16,159 nt of DNA, taken from contig JAJZBP010000018.1 of NCBI GenBank assembly GCA_021798855.1, positions 1 to 16,159 of the forward strand. Reading direction: 5' to 3'. Both the position numbers and the translations under genes were made by a program. Position 1 is the stretch's first letter; the number at the start of each line of letters is the position of its first letter. Below, piece after piece: positions 1 through 7,226 of this stretch. Below the pieces are notes generated by a model, which saw only the letters and a program-made list of their open reading frames with translations, had not been told where the DNA came from and searched no databases. This DNA is from Bacillota bacterium (lineage in GTDB: Bacteria; Bacillota; Sulfobacillia; JAJZIM01; JAJZBP01).

Positions 1-938
1 AGACCGTGGCCAGTGACGGGCGGTGGGACAGGTTTCCCAGCCGGTACGCCGTTCATAACTCCGCCGAAGGCTGGGGTCTTGGAGGGAACGTCCTGGCCCT
101 TTCGGTTGACGGCGGCCCGCTTCACGTCTTCGGCGACGACGCCCAGTTGGATTTCCGCTCTCCCCAGGGGGACGGGCGGCTTTCGGACCCCGAAACCCTG
201 CCCCTTCTTGGGGCGGCGCTTTGGCGTTCCGGCGTTCCCAGCGGAGACGTGGCGCTTGGCACCGGGACGCCGCTTGGCTCTTTTTCACTGGAGCGGGCCA
301 AGGCGAAGGAATTTTTGGAGGGCCGGGAACTGGAGGTGGTCTCCAGCCTGGGGGAACACCGGCGTTACCGGATTGTCAAGCTGGTGCTTCGCCCCCAGTC
401 GGTTGCCGCTACGATCCACGCGATTAACCGGGGTGTGTTAAGGCGGGGCAACGGCATGGCGGCGGTGCTTGATTTCGGCTCCCGGACCTGCGACGTGGTG
501 ACCATTGACCTGGGGACCATGGACCCGATCACCCAGTTATGTTTTTCGGTGCAGGCCGGCGTCAACGACGTGGCCTCCGGGATGTCCGCTCTTATTGAGC
601 AGGCCACCGGCTTCGCCCCGTCGTCTCCCAGGGTGGCCCTTGAGGCCATCGCCAGCCCGGTGAACATACGGGGAAAGACCATTGGCGGCTTCGAAGCCGC
701 CGAACCCGTACTCCGTTCCGTGGCCGACAGGCTGCGGGACGCTTTGGCCGTAAGGTACGGGGACGCGGGCAACATGATTTCCGTTTTAGTGCCGGTGGGC
801 GGCGGGGCTATTGTCCTGGGTAGCGTCATTGAAACGGTGCTTCCGGCGGCGGAGATTGCCCGGCTTGGTCCGCACGACCTCCCGTACGCCAACGCATTGG
901 GCTATTTCCAGGAGGCGGAGCGGGCCGTTTGGCGGTAG
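1..938 (+). CDS. ParM/StbA-like actin-fold segregation ATPase, 5'-truncated
   Basis: Partial gene: the reading frame is open through the left edge, and the GTG at 6 is probably internal. Actin-like plasmid segregation proteins begin with a phosphate-1 loop (DxGxxxxK type) about 15-25 residues before the conserved FPS segment, and here FPS is already at residues 10-12, so the loop lies outside the window. What remains fits the fold: a phosphate-2 loop DFGSRTCD at about residues 156-163 (counted from the GTG) and an adenosine-binding VGGGA segment near residue 266. Family role: ATP-driven filaments that push sister plasmids apart, working with a DNA-binding adaptor and a centromere. A strong terminator follows at 991-1048, and a small gene that could be the adaptor starts at 1101. 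The actin-like fold is fairly certain; the segregation role is inferred from the mobile-element context. Confidence 0.8.
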   Translation, partial: TVASDGRWDRFPSRYAVHNSAEGWGLGGNVLALSVDGGPLHVFGDDAQLDFRSPQGDGRLSDPETLPLLGAALWRSGVPSGDVALGTGTPLGSFSLERAKAKEFLEGRELEVVSSLGEHRRYRIVKLVLRPQSVAATIHAINRGVLRRGNGMAAVLDFGSRTCDVVTIDLGTMDPITQLCFSVQAGVNDVASGMSALIEQATGFAPSSPRVALEAIASPVNIRGKTIGGFEAAEPVLRSVADRLRDALAVRYGDAGNMISVLVPVGGGAIVLGSVIETVLPAAEIARLGPHDLPYANALGYFQEAERAVWR

Positions 939-990
939 CCGTGCCAGGCTCCGGCCTTGCGGGAAGCGGGTTCCCTGGGGTTCTGCATGT

Positions 991-1048
991 TCACGGTGCC
1001 ATTTTCTCTTCTTGTTAAGAGCAGGTTGGCACCGTGACGTTTTTTTTT
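991..1048 (+). terminator. Strong intrinsic terminator after the ParM-like gene
   Basis: Perfect 11-bp arms TCACGGTGCCA (991-1001) and TGGCACCGTGA (1027-1037) enclose a second small stem CTCTT/AAGAG (1006-1010 with 1017-1021) and are followed by nine T residues (1040-1048). This is the most classical Rho-independent terminator in the window. It separates the ParM-like gene from the 91-aa gene. Confidence 0.85.
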
Positions 1049-1100
1049 ATAAGGAAGCCTATCATATCGGGCTTGAATATGGCACGAAGGAGGGAAGAAA

Positions 1101-1376
1101 ATGGCGAACGGAGAGCGGATCATGGTCCGGGCGTCCGTTTATCGGGACCGCTACCCGGAGTTATATGCTGGGTTGTCGAGTTTGAAGAGCACCGCCAGGC
1201 CGGGATTCCTGGTTTCGCGGGCGGCCAGGGAAGACAGGCTGGCGACTGGCATTGAGCGGATTGCCTTGGTCATGGAAAGGGGCAACTTGTCCCTTGGGCA
1301 GGTTCCATCGGTTTCGCAGTCGCCAAACAAAGAAGCGGCGGAGCATTTCGCGTCAAAGTGGCAGTTTGAGGATTAG
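1101..1376 (+). CDS. 91-aa protein, possible partition adaptor
   Basis: Small soluble protein starting at ATG 1101 behind a good ribosome binding site (GAAGGAGGGAAGAAA). It contains the segment RYPELYAGLSSLKSTARPG (about residues 17-35). From memory, a similar Arg/Tyr-Pro-Glu-Leu pattern occurs in short proteins encoded beside actin-like partition genes; I cannot run a search to confirm this. ParR-type adaptors are small, lie directly downstream of parM, bind centromere repeats and cap the filament. Position and size fit, but no ribbon-helix-helix domain can be asserted by eye, and a strong terminator separates it from the ParM-like gene, so the two may be expressed separately. It could also belong to the transfer block that follows. 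Confidence 0.55.
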   Translation: MANGERIMVRASVYRDRYPELYAGLSSLKSTARPGFLVSRAAREDRLATGIERIALVMERGNLSLGQVPSVSQSPNKEAAEHFASKWQFED

Positions 1377-1421
1377 TTGTCAACCGCCCCGGCCTTTCCC
1401 ATTCGAAGGGGGGTGAACGAA

Positions 1422-1535
1422 GTGAGGAAAAAGCCGAAGAAGCCCACCAATTACGCCGCGCTCATGCACCATGATTCCCATTGCCGCCGTGGCCGCGCCG
1501 CGTCTAAGCGCGGGGGGGTGCGCGTTTTCAAATAG
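1422..1535 (+). CDS. 37-aa basic miniprotein upstream of the relaxase
   Basis: Short reading frame from GTG 1422 to TAG 1533-1535, preceded by GAAGGGGGGTGAACGAA, the same AAGGGGGGTGA-type ribosome binding site used by clear genes elsewhere in this window. The product is very basic, with an N-terminal run RKKPKKP and a C-terminal RRGRAASKRGG segment, plus a central His/Cys cluster (HHDSHC). No family is recognised. Its position directly upstream of the relaxase gene would suit a small nucleic-acid-binding accessory or a leader peptide. Support is the ribosome binding site and tight packing; such a short frame could be chance. Confidence 0.4.
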   Translation: MRKKPKKPTNYAALMHHDSHCRRGRAASKRGGVRVFK

Positions 1536-1571
1536 CCCGGCCCGGTCCATTTTTTCGGGAAAGAGGTGAGT

Positions 1572-4500
1572 ATGCTGCTAACGATTTCCAAAATCCAAAG
1601 TTCCGAAGTGGCGGCCAAGTATTTCGAAGGGCAAAACGCCAGGGAACTGGCCGGCCAGGAGGCCGACGGCTACACGCAGGCGGACTATTACCAGGCCGCC
1701 GAGGGAGCAGGGGAGCCGCCGGGGCGGTGGCTGGACGGCGGGCTGCTTGGGTTGGACGGGGAAACCCTTCCCGGCCAACTCAAGGCTTTGCTGGACGGCG
1801 TGGACCCCACGACGGGAAAGGAACTGGTCCACGCCCAGGGAGACAACCGGGTCAACGGGTTCGATCTCACCTTTTCGTCTCCAAAAACTGTTTCCTCCGT
1901 GTATGCCGTGGCAGACCCGGAGCTTAGGGAGGCCATTGAGGCGGCGCACCACCAGGCCGTCCGGGCGGCCAAGGACTACCTGGATCAAAACGCAGCCTAC
2001 ACCCGCCGGGGTCACGGCGGGGCGGAAAGCGAAAAGCTCACCACCCCGCTGATCGCGGCGGAGTACCGCCATAGTTCCTCACGCAATGAGGATCCCCAGC
2101 TTCACTCCCACGTTCTGGTTGCAAACGTCTGCCAGGCCGAAGACGGCACCTGGCTCACCTTGGACGGCGCGGGCCTCTACGGCCACAGCAAGGCGGCGGG
2201 GGTGCTTTACCAGGCGGAGCTTGGCAGCCGGCTTCGGGAGTTGGGCTTTGAGATCCAGCACGGCAAGACGCCGGGGACCGTTGAGATTACCGGTGTCCCC
2301 GAAAAACTTACCGAAAAATGGTCCAGCCGGCATAAAGAGATCGAAGACGAACTGGCGGCCCTTGGCCGTTCCGGGGCGCAGGCGGCTCAGATCGCGCAAA
2401 AACAAACCCGGCAGGCCAAGCAGTACACGCCCCTTGCGGAGCTTCGGGAGCGGTGGTCCAGGGAAGCCAAGGAGCACGGCTTCGGTCTGGAGGCCGTTCG
2501 GGGCATGGTTATCAACCGTGCCAAGCCGCTTCCCTGGCGGCCAAGCCGGGAACAGACGGAGGCTCTGCTGGACAGCTTGACCAGCCAAAACAGCACGTTC
2601 CAGAGCCAAAAGCTCACCGAAAAGCTGGGTATCCTGGCGGCGCGGGAGGCTCCGGCCAGTCTGGACGCCGAAGCCCTGCGCAAAGAAGCGGACAGACTCC
2701 TCCAGGATAAGGCAATCGTCAAGCTCCGTGAGGACGACCGGGGGCAGCCGGTCTACAGCACCCTCCGGCACCGGGAGACCGAAAGGTCCATGATCCGGGA
2801 CTTCGGCAAAATGGTCCATGACGCGAAAACCTGGAAAGGGCCGACGAAGGAGCAGGTTGACCACGCCATAGCTTTCACCGAAACCGAAGGCGGCTTCACG
2901 TTCACGGCGGAACAGCGCCGGGCCGTGGAAACCGTCTGCCGCGAGGGGCGGCTGGCCACCCTCACTGGCATTGCCGGTTCGGGCAAGACGACGATCCTTA
3001 ATGCCGTTCGCCGGGCGCACGAAGCCGCCGGAATCCGGGTGGTGGGGATAGCTCCCACCCACCGGGCAAAGGACGAATTGGCCGCGGCGGGTATTGAGAG
3101 CCAGACGGTTGCCGGCTTCCTCTCACCCCACCAGGAGCGGTCCTGGGCCGTTCGTGAGCTTCAGACCATGCTTCAAGACGGCGCGGCCTACCAGCCAAGC
3201 GGTCGCGTGAGGGCGGAGGCGGCCCTGCGCGGGCTGCCCGACGATTGGCTCCGGCCCAAGGCGGGCAAGGACGGCAAAGCGGAACTGCCGGAGGTCGTGC
3301 AGACGTTCTCAAAGCGGGAATGGTCCATGGCGCGGGCCGGACTGGTCGGGAGAGAGGCCCGGAGCCACGCCGTCAAATCTTGGGGGCACTTCCTCGGCCA
3401 TAAGCTGGATCTGGATAGTGACCTGCGGGCCAAGATCCGCGGTGCTCCGGGCAACGCGGAAGCCAAAAAGAAAATGTATCGCGCCACCCACCGCGGCCAG
3501 AGCCGGTATCACCAGGCCACGGCGGACAACTTGTCGGAGAGGGCGAGGGCGATCCGCCGGGAGATGAACGCCGCTAAGAAGGCCGACGGCAGGCCGACGC
3601 TCTACGTGCTGGATGAAGCCGGCAAGGTCGGCACTCCCCAGTTCGCCCAGTTGTCCCGGATTACTCAAGAGCGCGGCGGGAAACTCCTACTCTCCGGCGA
3701 TGACAGACAACTGCACGAAACTGAGGCCGGCGGCTCCTTTACGGCTGCCAGGGAGATTGCCCTAGGAAGCGGCGCGGCGGCGGCGGCGGAGTTGACGGAG
3801 ATCCGCCGCCAGGGCAAGGAGTGGCAGCGCCAGGCCGTTGCCGACCTGGCGGAAGGGAGGGCGAAGGAGGCGCTTGCCGGGTATGCGGAGCATGGCCAGC
3901 TTGACACCGGCGACCGCCGGGAGCTTATGGCCAAAATGGTTAAGGACTGGAGCAAGGACGGCGGGACCGGCTACATGCTGGTTTCGACGAACAAGGAGGC
4001 CCACCTGCTCAACACGCAAGCCCGCAAGGCGCTCCAGGAGGACGGGAAGCTTGGCCGGGACGCGGCCACCGTCCGCAACATGCAGGGAGAGATCGGCGTC
4101 ACTCCCGGCGACAAGATCATAATCCGGGCCAACGTCACCGACAAAGGGAACGGCAAGGCGAAGGCCCAAGTTGGGGATAGGGGCGGCAAAGTCACCAACG
4201 GCACGGCGGCGGAGATAACCTCCGTCAAGTTCGACCGGGACGGCCACGTCACCATTGAGGCCAGGGAGTGGAATGAGCGGACCAAGGATTACACCGGGCG
4301 CAAGCTCACCTGGCGGGCGGACGAATTCCAGGATTGGCACCACCCCCACGCCGGCACCACGCACCTGGCCCAAGGCAGGACCGACCAGCGGGACTACGCG
4401 CTCCTTGACCTGTCCACGTCGTCGCCCAAGAAGGCCCAAGGGTACGTCGCCCTGTCCCGCCACCGGGAGGACGCCCGCGTCTACCTGGTGAGTGACGGGC

Positions 4501-4742
4501 TGGAGGGCTTCGGCGCCAAACTGGATAGGGACAAGGCCATAGCGGAGGCCGCCAAGGGGATGAGCCGGGACGACAAAAAGACCCTGGCCACGTCGGACCA
4601 GGAACGGGACCGGATCGCCGCGGACGCCGGGAAGAGCTTTACCGAAAAGCTTCGGGACTGGGCGGACAGGCACCTGCACCGGGAAACCCCGGAAGAGGAG
4701 AAACCCAAGGACAAAGACAAGACGCACGAACGGGATCGCTAA
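1572..4742 (+). CDS. MobF-type conjugative relaxase-helicase (TrwC/TraI/TraA-like)
   Basis: Relaxase that would nick one strand at the origin of transfer, stay covalently attached to the 5' end and unwind the element during conjugation. ATG 1572 is preferred (AAGAGGTGAGT before it); GTG 1566 would add two residues but lies inside that site. The N-terminal TrwC-type domain has tyrosines at Y17 and Y39-Y40, matching the two catalytic-Tyr positions of MobF enzymes, and a metal-binding triad H167, H178, H180 (HSSSRN then QLHSH). The C-terminal RecD/TraI-type helicase has Walker A GIAGSGKTT at 466-474 (K472), Walker B with D681-E682, and motif VI VALSRHR at 959-965. The spacing from about 517 to 670, between the motif around VAGFL and Walker B, is unusually long and highly charged. 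The tail is rich in Lys/Glu/Asp. Length (1056 aa) fits MobF relaxases. It opens the transfer block. Confidence 0.93.
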   Translation: MLLTISKIQSSEVAAKYFEGQNARELAGQEADGYTQADYYQAAEGAGEPPGRWLDGGLLGLDGETLPGQLKALLDGVDPTTGKELVHAQGDNRVNGFDLTFSSPKTVSSVYAVADPELREAIEAAHHQAVRAAKDYLDQNAAYTRRGHGGAESEKLTTPLIAAEYRHSSSRNEDPQLHSHVLVANVCQAEDGTWLTLDGAGLYGHSKAAGVLYQAELGSRLRELGFEIQHGKTPGTVEITGVPEKLTEKWSSRHKEIEDELAALGRSGAQAAQIAQKQTRQAKQYTPLAELRERWSREAKEHGFGLEAVRGMVINRAKPLPWRPSREQTEALLDSLTSQNSTFQSQKLTEKLGILAAREAPASLDAEALRKEADRLLQDKAIVKLREDDRGQPVYSTLRHRETERSMIRDFGKMVHDAKTWKGPTKEQVDHAIAFTETEGGFTFTAEQRRAVETVCREGRLATLTGIAGSGKTTILNAVRRAHEAAGIRVVGIAPTHRAKDELAAAGIESQTVAGFLSPHQERSWAVRELQTMLQDGAAYQPSGRVRAEAALRGLPDDWLRPKAGKDGKAELPEVVQTFSKREWSMARAGLVGREARSHAVKSWGHFLGHKLDLDSDLRAKIRGAPGNAEAKKKMYRATHRGQSRYHQATADNLSERARAIRREMNAAKKADGRPTLYVLDEAGKVGTPQFAQLSRITQERGGKLLLSGDDRQLHETEAGGSFTAAREIALGSGAAAAAELTEIRRQGKEWQRQAVADLAEGRAKEALAGYAEHGQLDTGDRRELMAKMVKDWSKDGGTGYMLVSTNKEAHLLNTQARKALQEDGKLGRDAATVRNMQGEIGVTPGDKIIIRANVTDKGNGKAKAQVGDRGGKVTNGTAAEITSVKFDRDGHVTIEAREWNERTKDYTGRKLTWRADEFQDWHHPHAGTTHLAQGRTDQRDYALLDLSTSSPKKAQGYVALSRHREDARVYLVSDGLEGFGAKLDRDKAIAEAAKGMSRDDKKTLATSDQERDRIAADAGKSFTEKLRDWADRHLHRETPEEEKPKDKDKTHERDR

Positions 4743-4762
4743 TTTGGCGGTCCCGCTCTATT
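4731..4762 (+). terminator. Terminator-like hairpin overlapping the relaxase stop codon
   Basis: CGGGATCGC (4731-4739) pairs with GCGGTCCCG (4747-4755) with one G-T wobble and a 7-nt loop that includes the end of the stop codon. A short T-rich stretch CTCTATTTT follows, immediately before the AAAGGGGGTGA ribosome binding site of the next gene. It could be a weak terminator or an attenuator. Confidence 0.5.
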
Positions 4763-4782
4763 TTAAAGGGGGTGAATTGCGC

Positions 4783-4938
4783 GTGGACCCGGTAAGCTGG
4801 CTTCTGTCCCTGCTCATGCCTCCTCCCGTCCAGGAGATTTCCATGATCCTCCCACATGGGAAAAAGATCCTGGAGGAGGCCGGGAAGGAGCTTGCGGTTG
4901 AGGGTGGAGATCCCAAGAGAAAGGAGCGTGATCGCTAA
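4783..4938 (+). CDS. 51-53-aa protein between relaxase and coupling protein
   Basis: Small gene expressed from the AAAGGGGGTGA site at 4765-4774. GTG 4783 (51 aa) and TTG 4777 (53 aa) are both in frame and both plausibly spaced; the choice is open. The product begins with a hydrophobic stretch (VSWLLSLLMPPP), too short to be a sure membrane helix, and ends in a charged, Lys/Glu/Arg-rich tail finishing ERDR, the same last four residues as the relaxase. Its TAA is followed without a gap by the GTG of the coupling-protein gene, so translation is likely coupled. No family is recognised. Position suggests an accessory that links the relaxosome and coupling protein, or a small peptide assisting membrane recruitment; this is inference only. 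Confidence 0.55.
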   Translation: MDPVSWLLSLLMPPPVQEISMILPHGKKILEEAGKELAVEGGDPKRKERDR

Positions 4939-6597
4939 GTGGCCACCCAAACATATCACGGCAGCGGCCGGCTGGGGTTCTGGCCCTGGGAAACCGGCCT
5001 GCGGTTTTCCCGTGGCAGGGAGCCGTCGTTGCTAATCGGCAGGGGCACGTACCTGCGCCGTTACCTGCCCATTTGGCCGGCGGGAACGCATGCCATGGTT
5101 GTCGGCCCGACCCGGAGCGGCAAGTCCAGCGCCTTCTATTTGCCCAACCTGCTGGAGGCCGCGGCGGCGGCCAAGCGGGCCAAAAATCGCGCAATGCTCC
5201 CGTCTTTCGTTTGCTCCGACCCCAAAGCCGAACTTTTGGCCGTGGCCGGCCCCGAACTGGCCGACGCCGGCTACGCGATCCACGTCTACGCGCCGGGGGT
5301 GCCTCGTCTGTCCGAAGGTTTCGACCCGCTCCCCTGGTGCTTGGACGAAGCCGGCAGGGTTGACTACGCCAGCGTCAAGGACATGACTGGTACGGTTATG
5401 CCAAGCACGGGCAAGGAGAGCGACCCCTACTGGTCCAACGCGGCGCGATTGATTCTCACCGCGTCCTTGGTGGTGGCGGCCAAGAAGCCCGGCGCGACCT
5501 TCGGCCACGCCCTAGCCTTGCTTTACGCCGCTCCAGGGCAGGTGCTGGAGCTTGGGGCGCGGCTTGACCCTTGGGCGGCCAGCCAGCTTGCGTTCCTTAT
5601 GGAAAACCTCGGAGAAAACCCGAAGGTGCTGGGCACTATCCGTAGTGAAATACCCGCGCACCTGGGGACGTTCACCACGCCGGACCTCCTTCACATTTAC
5701 AGTTCCCCCTCCTTTCGCTGGCCGCAAATTTGGGAGCGGCCCACGGCGGTCTTCGTCGTGGCCAGGCAGGCGCAGTCCGCCATGCAGGCCCTTGCGTGGG
5801 GTTCACTCCTGGCGGAGATCCGGCGCGGCCCGCCCAAACTCCCGCGCCCGTTGATCCTGTTTCTGGATGAGTTCGCCAACAGCGGGAAAGTTCCCAACAT
5901 GGCCGAAGCGGTCACCACCGCGGCGGGAAAGGGCGTTTCGATTTTTTGCGGCCTGCAATCGATCTCCCAGGTGGAGGCCGTCTACGGGCAGGACGCCGGA
6001 GCCATTCTTGGCAACCTGGTCAACCGGATCGTCTTCCCCGGCTCCGACCCGGCCACGGCACAGCAGCTTAGTAACGGCCTGGGAAAGAAGTCCGTCCACG
6101 TCCAGACCAGGAGCGACACCCATACCGGGGTGGCCTCCTGGCAGGCGTCCTACGTTCCGCGTGAAGTGATGACCGCGGACGAAATTTCCAGAATGGGCGG
6201 GCAGTGGGTGGGCCGGGATAATTCGCCGCCGCCAATCCTGTTTCATAGGCTTGGCAAGTACGGTGCCCGAATCGGCACGTGCCCCTATTACCTTGATTCG
6301 CGCTTCAAGCACCTTGGCAACGTGGACCAGGAGGCGCGGCTTGACCCCTGGCGGCACCCCCTGGATCACGGCAAGACGCTCCAGGGGTTAGCCGATGAGT
6401 TTATAGCCATGTCCAGGCCCAGCGGTCTCCTCTCCTCCGATTCGCCGCCGGAAGAGGGAGGGGCTTCCCCGGCGCTCCCGCTTTCCCAGGAGCAGGATCG
6501 GGAGGCCACGGTCATGGAGGAGGCCGACGACCCAACCGTTGGCGGCACTCCCCAGATCCGGGATATCGGCCTGGAGGACATTTTTGGGGGGCGGTAA
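4939..6597 (+). CDS. VirD4/TraG-type coupling ATPase (T4CP) without N-terminal membrane anchor
   Basis: Hexameric ATPase that couples the relaxase-DNA complex to the type IV secretion channel. GTG 4939 directly abuts the previous stop; the ribosome binding site is AAAGGAG at 4919-4925, and the next in-frame Met lies just before Walker A, so no later start works. Walker A is GPTRSGKSS (from about residue 56) and Walker B is LILFLDEFANSG with D310-E311. The intervening SDPKAELL segment and the NRIVFPGSDPATAQQLS region are typical of VirD4/TraG/TraD proteins. Canonical members carry two transmembrane helices in about the first 100 residues before Walker A. Here only about 55 residues precede it, and they show no membrane helix. 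A separate two-helix miniprotein follows at 6629. The family call is secure; how it reaches the membrane is not. Confidence 0.93.
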   Translation: MATQTYHGSGRLGFWPWETGLRFSRGREPSLLIGRGTYLRRYLPIWPAGTHAMVVGPTRSGKSSAFYLPNLLEAAAAAKRAKNRAMLPSFVCSDPKAELLAVAGPELADAGYAIHVYAPGVPRLSEGFDPLPWCLDEAGRVDYASVKDMTGTVMPSTGKESDPYWSNAARLILTASLVVAAKKPGATFGHALALLYAAPGQVLELGARLDPWAASQLAFLMENLGENPKVLGTIRSEIPAHLGTFTTPDLLHIYSSPSFRWPQIWERPTAVFVVARQAQSAMQALAWGSLLAEIRRGPPKLPRPLILFLDEFANSGKVPNMAEAVTTAAGKGVSIFCGLQSISQVEAVYGQDAGAILGNLVNRIVFPGSDPATAQQLSNGLGKKSVHVQTRSDTHTGVASWQASYVPREVMTADEISRMGGQWVGRDNSPPPILFHRLGKYGARIGTCPYYLDSRFKHLGNVDQEARLDPWRHPLDHGKTLQGLADEFIAMSRPSGLLSSDSPPEEGGASPALPLSQEQDREATVMEEADDPTVGGTPQIRDIGLEDIFGGR

Positions 6598-6628
6598 GCC
6601 GCCGTTCCCCGGAAGGAGGTGAGTGTTA

Positions 6629-6805
6629 ATGGCGCGGTATCGGTTCCCTTTCTTGTTGACCGCGGGTGCGGTTGTGGGTGGGCTGGCCGGGTGGTATTGT
6701 CCGTTGGCGGACTGGCCGCTGGCGATTTTGGCGGCTCTGGGTGTGGTCGGCACGGCTCCCTTTATCCTCCCCGCGATTTGCAGGAGGCTGCGGGAGGGGG
6801 CGTAA
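6629..6805 (+). CDS. 58-aa protein with two transmembrane helices
   Basis: Starts at ATG 6629 behind a near-perfect GGAAGGAGGTGAG site. The sequence is essentially two hydrophobic helices (about residues 6-24 and 29-49) joined by a short WYCPLADWP turn. It starts with RYR after the initiator region and ends with the basic tail RRLREG, so the 'positive-inside' rule places both ends in the cytoplasm. No named family is recognised. Because it follows directly on a coupling ATPase that lacks its own membrane hairpin, an attractive reading is that it supplies the membrane-anchoring module in trans. Alternatives are a holin-like or generic small membrane protein. A strong hairpin terminator follows at 6819-6873, so it may close the transfer transcription unit. 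Confidence 0.7.
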   Translation: MARYRFPFLLTAGAVVGGLAGWYCPLADWPLAILAALGVVGTAPFILPAICRRLREGA

Positions 6806-6818
6806 ACCCGTCGGGGGA

Positions 6819-6873
6819 AGCCCCGGCTCCCGTCCTTTTCCGGAGAAGAGGGCGGGAGCGGGGGCTTTCTTAT
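6819..6873 (+). terminator. Long GC-rich hairpin terminator after the transfer block
   Basis: A 17-nt arm starting AGCCCC (6819-6835) pairs with the arm ending GGGGCT (6850-6866), with one G-G mismatch and one G-T wobble, and is followed by TTTCTTATT. The next ribosome binding site (GGAAAGGAGG) begins a few bases later. Confidence 0.75.
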
Positions 6874-6897
6874 TCCCCGGAAAGGAGGGAGGATCGC

Positions 6898-7221
6898 ATG
6901 ACGCCGATCCAGATGATCGTCCAGGAAAGCTGCCCGGCCTACCTGCCCACGGAGGGCGGCGGCTGTCTTCTGCCCGGTCGCCGCCGGTGCGTTTGCCCCT
7001 GCCGTTTTTTCGCCGACTTCGCGAATTTCGAGGGGGCGGTTTACCTGTCATGCGCCGCCGTCTCCGTGGCCATGGCGCGCCTGCGCCTTGACCGGCCCGC
7101 CGAAGCCATGGACGTGCTGGAAAACCTGTCGGACCGGCTCATGGACGTTCGCGGCCAGGTCGAGGCCCGGCGGCGGGAGGAAGACACGCTGTTTGACGAC
7201 GTTTTGCAAGAAGGGGGGTGA
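6898..7221 (+). CDS. 107-aa Cys-rich protein, possible metal binder
   Basis: ATG 6898 is chosen because GGAAAGGAGGGAGG lies directly upstream. The frame is open further back, but the upstream part overlaps the membrane-protein gene and a terminator hairpin. The N-terminal third carries cysteines C12, C23, C31, C33 and C35, the last three as CVCPC. The rest looks helical: a hydrophobic stretch around AVYLSCAAVSVAMARL, then a charged helix LENLSDRLMDVRGQVEARRREED. The Cys cluster suggests zinc or iron-sulfur binding, but the spacing matches no family I recognise. The stop overlaps the AAGGGGGGTGA ribosome binding site of the next gene (start 7227), so the two are probably co-translated. Confidence 0.65.
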   Translation: MTPIQMIVQESCPAYLPTEGGGCLLPGRRRCVCPCRFFADFANFEGAVYLSCAAVSVAMARLRLDRPAEAMDVLENLSDRLMDVRGQVEARRREEDTLFDDVLQEGG

Positions 7222-7226
7222 TACCA

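Noticed and set aside
2079..3062. 327-aa minus-strand frame opposite the relaxase
   Set aside because: Antisense shadow of the relaxase reading frame, typical of GC-rich coding DNA; the plus strand carries the clear motifs.
3762..4727. 321-aa minus-strand frame opposite the relaxase helicase part
   Set aside because: Antisense shadow with repetitive Val/Gly/Leu/Pro composition and no recognisable domain.
6619..6897. Upstream extension of the 107-aa Cys-rich protein
   Set aside because: It overlaps the two-helix membrane protein gene and a terminator hairpin; ATG 6898 has a strong ribosome binding site.
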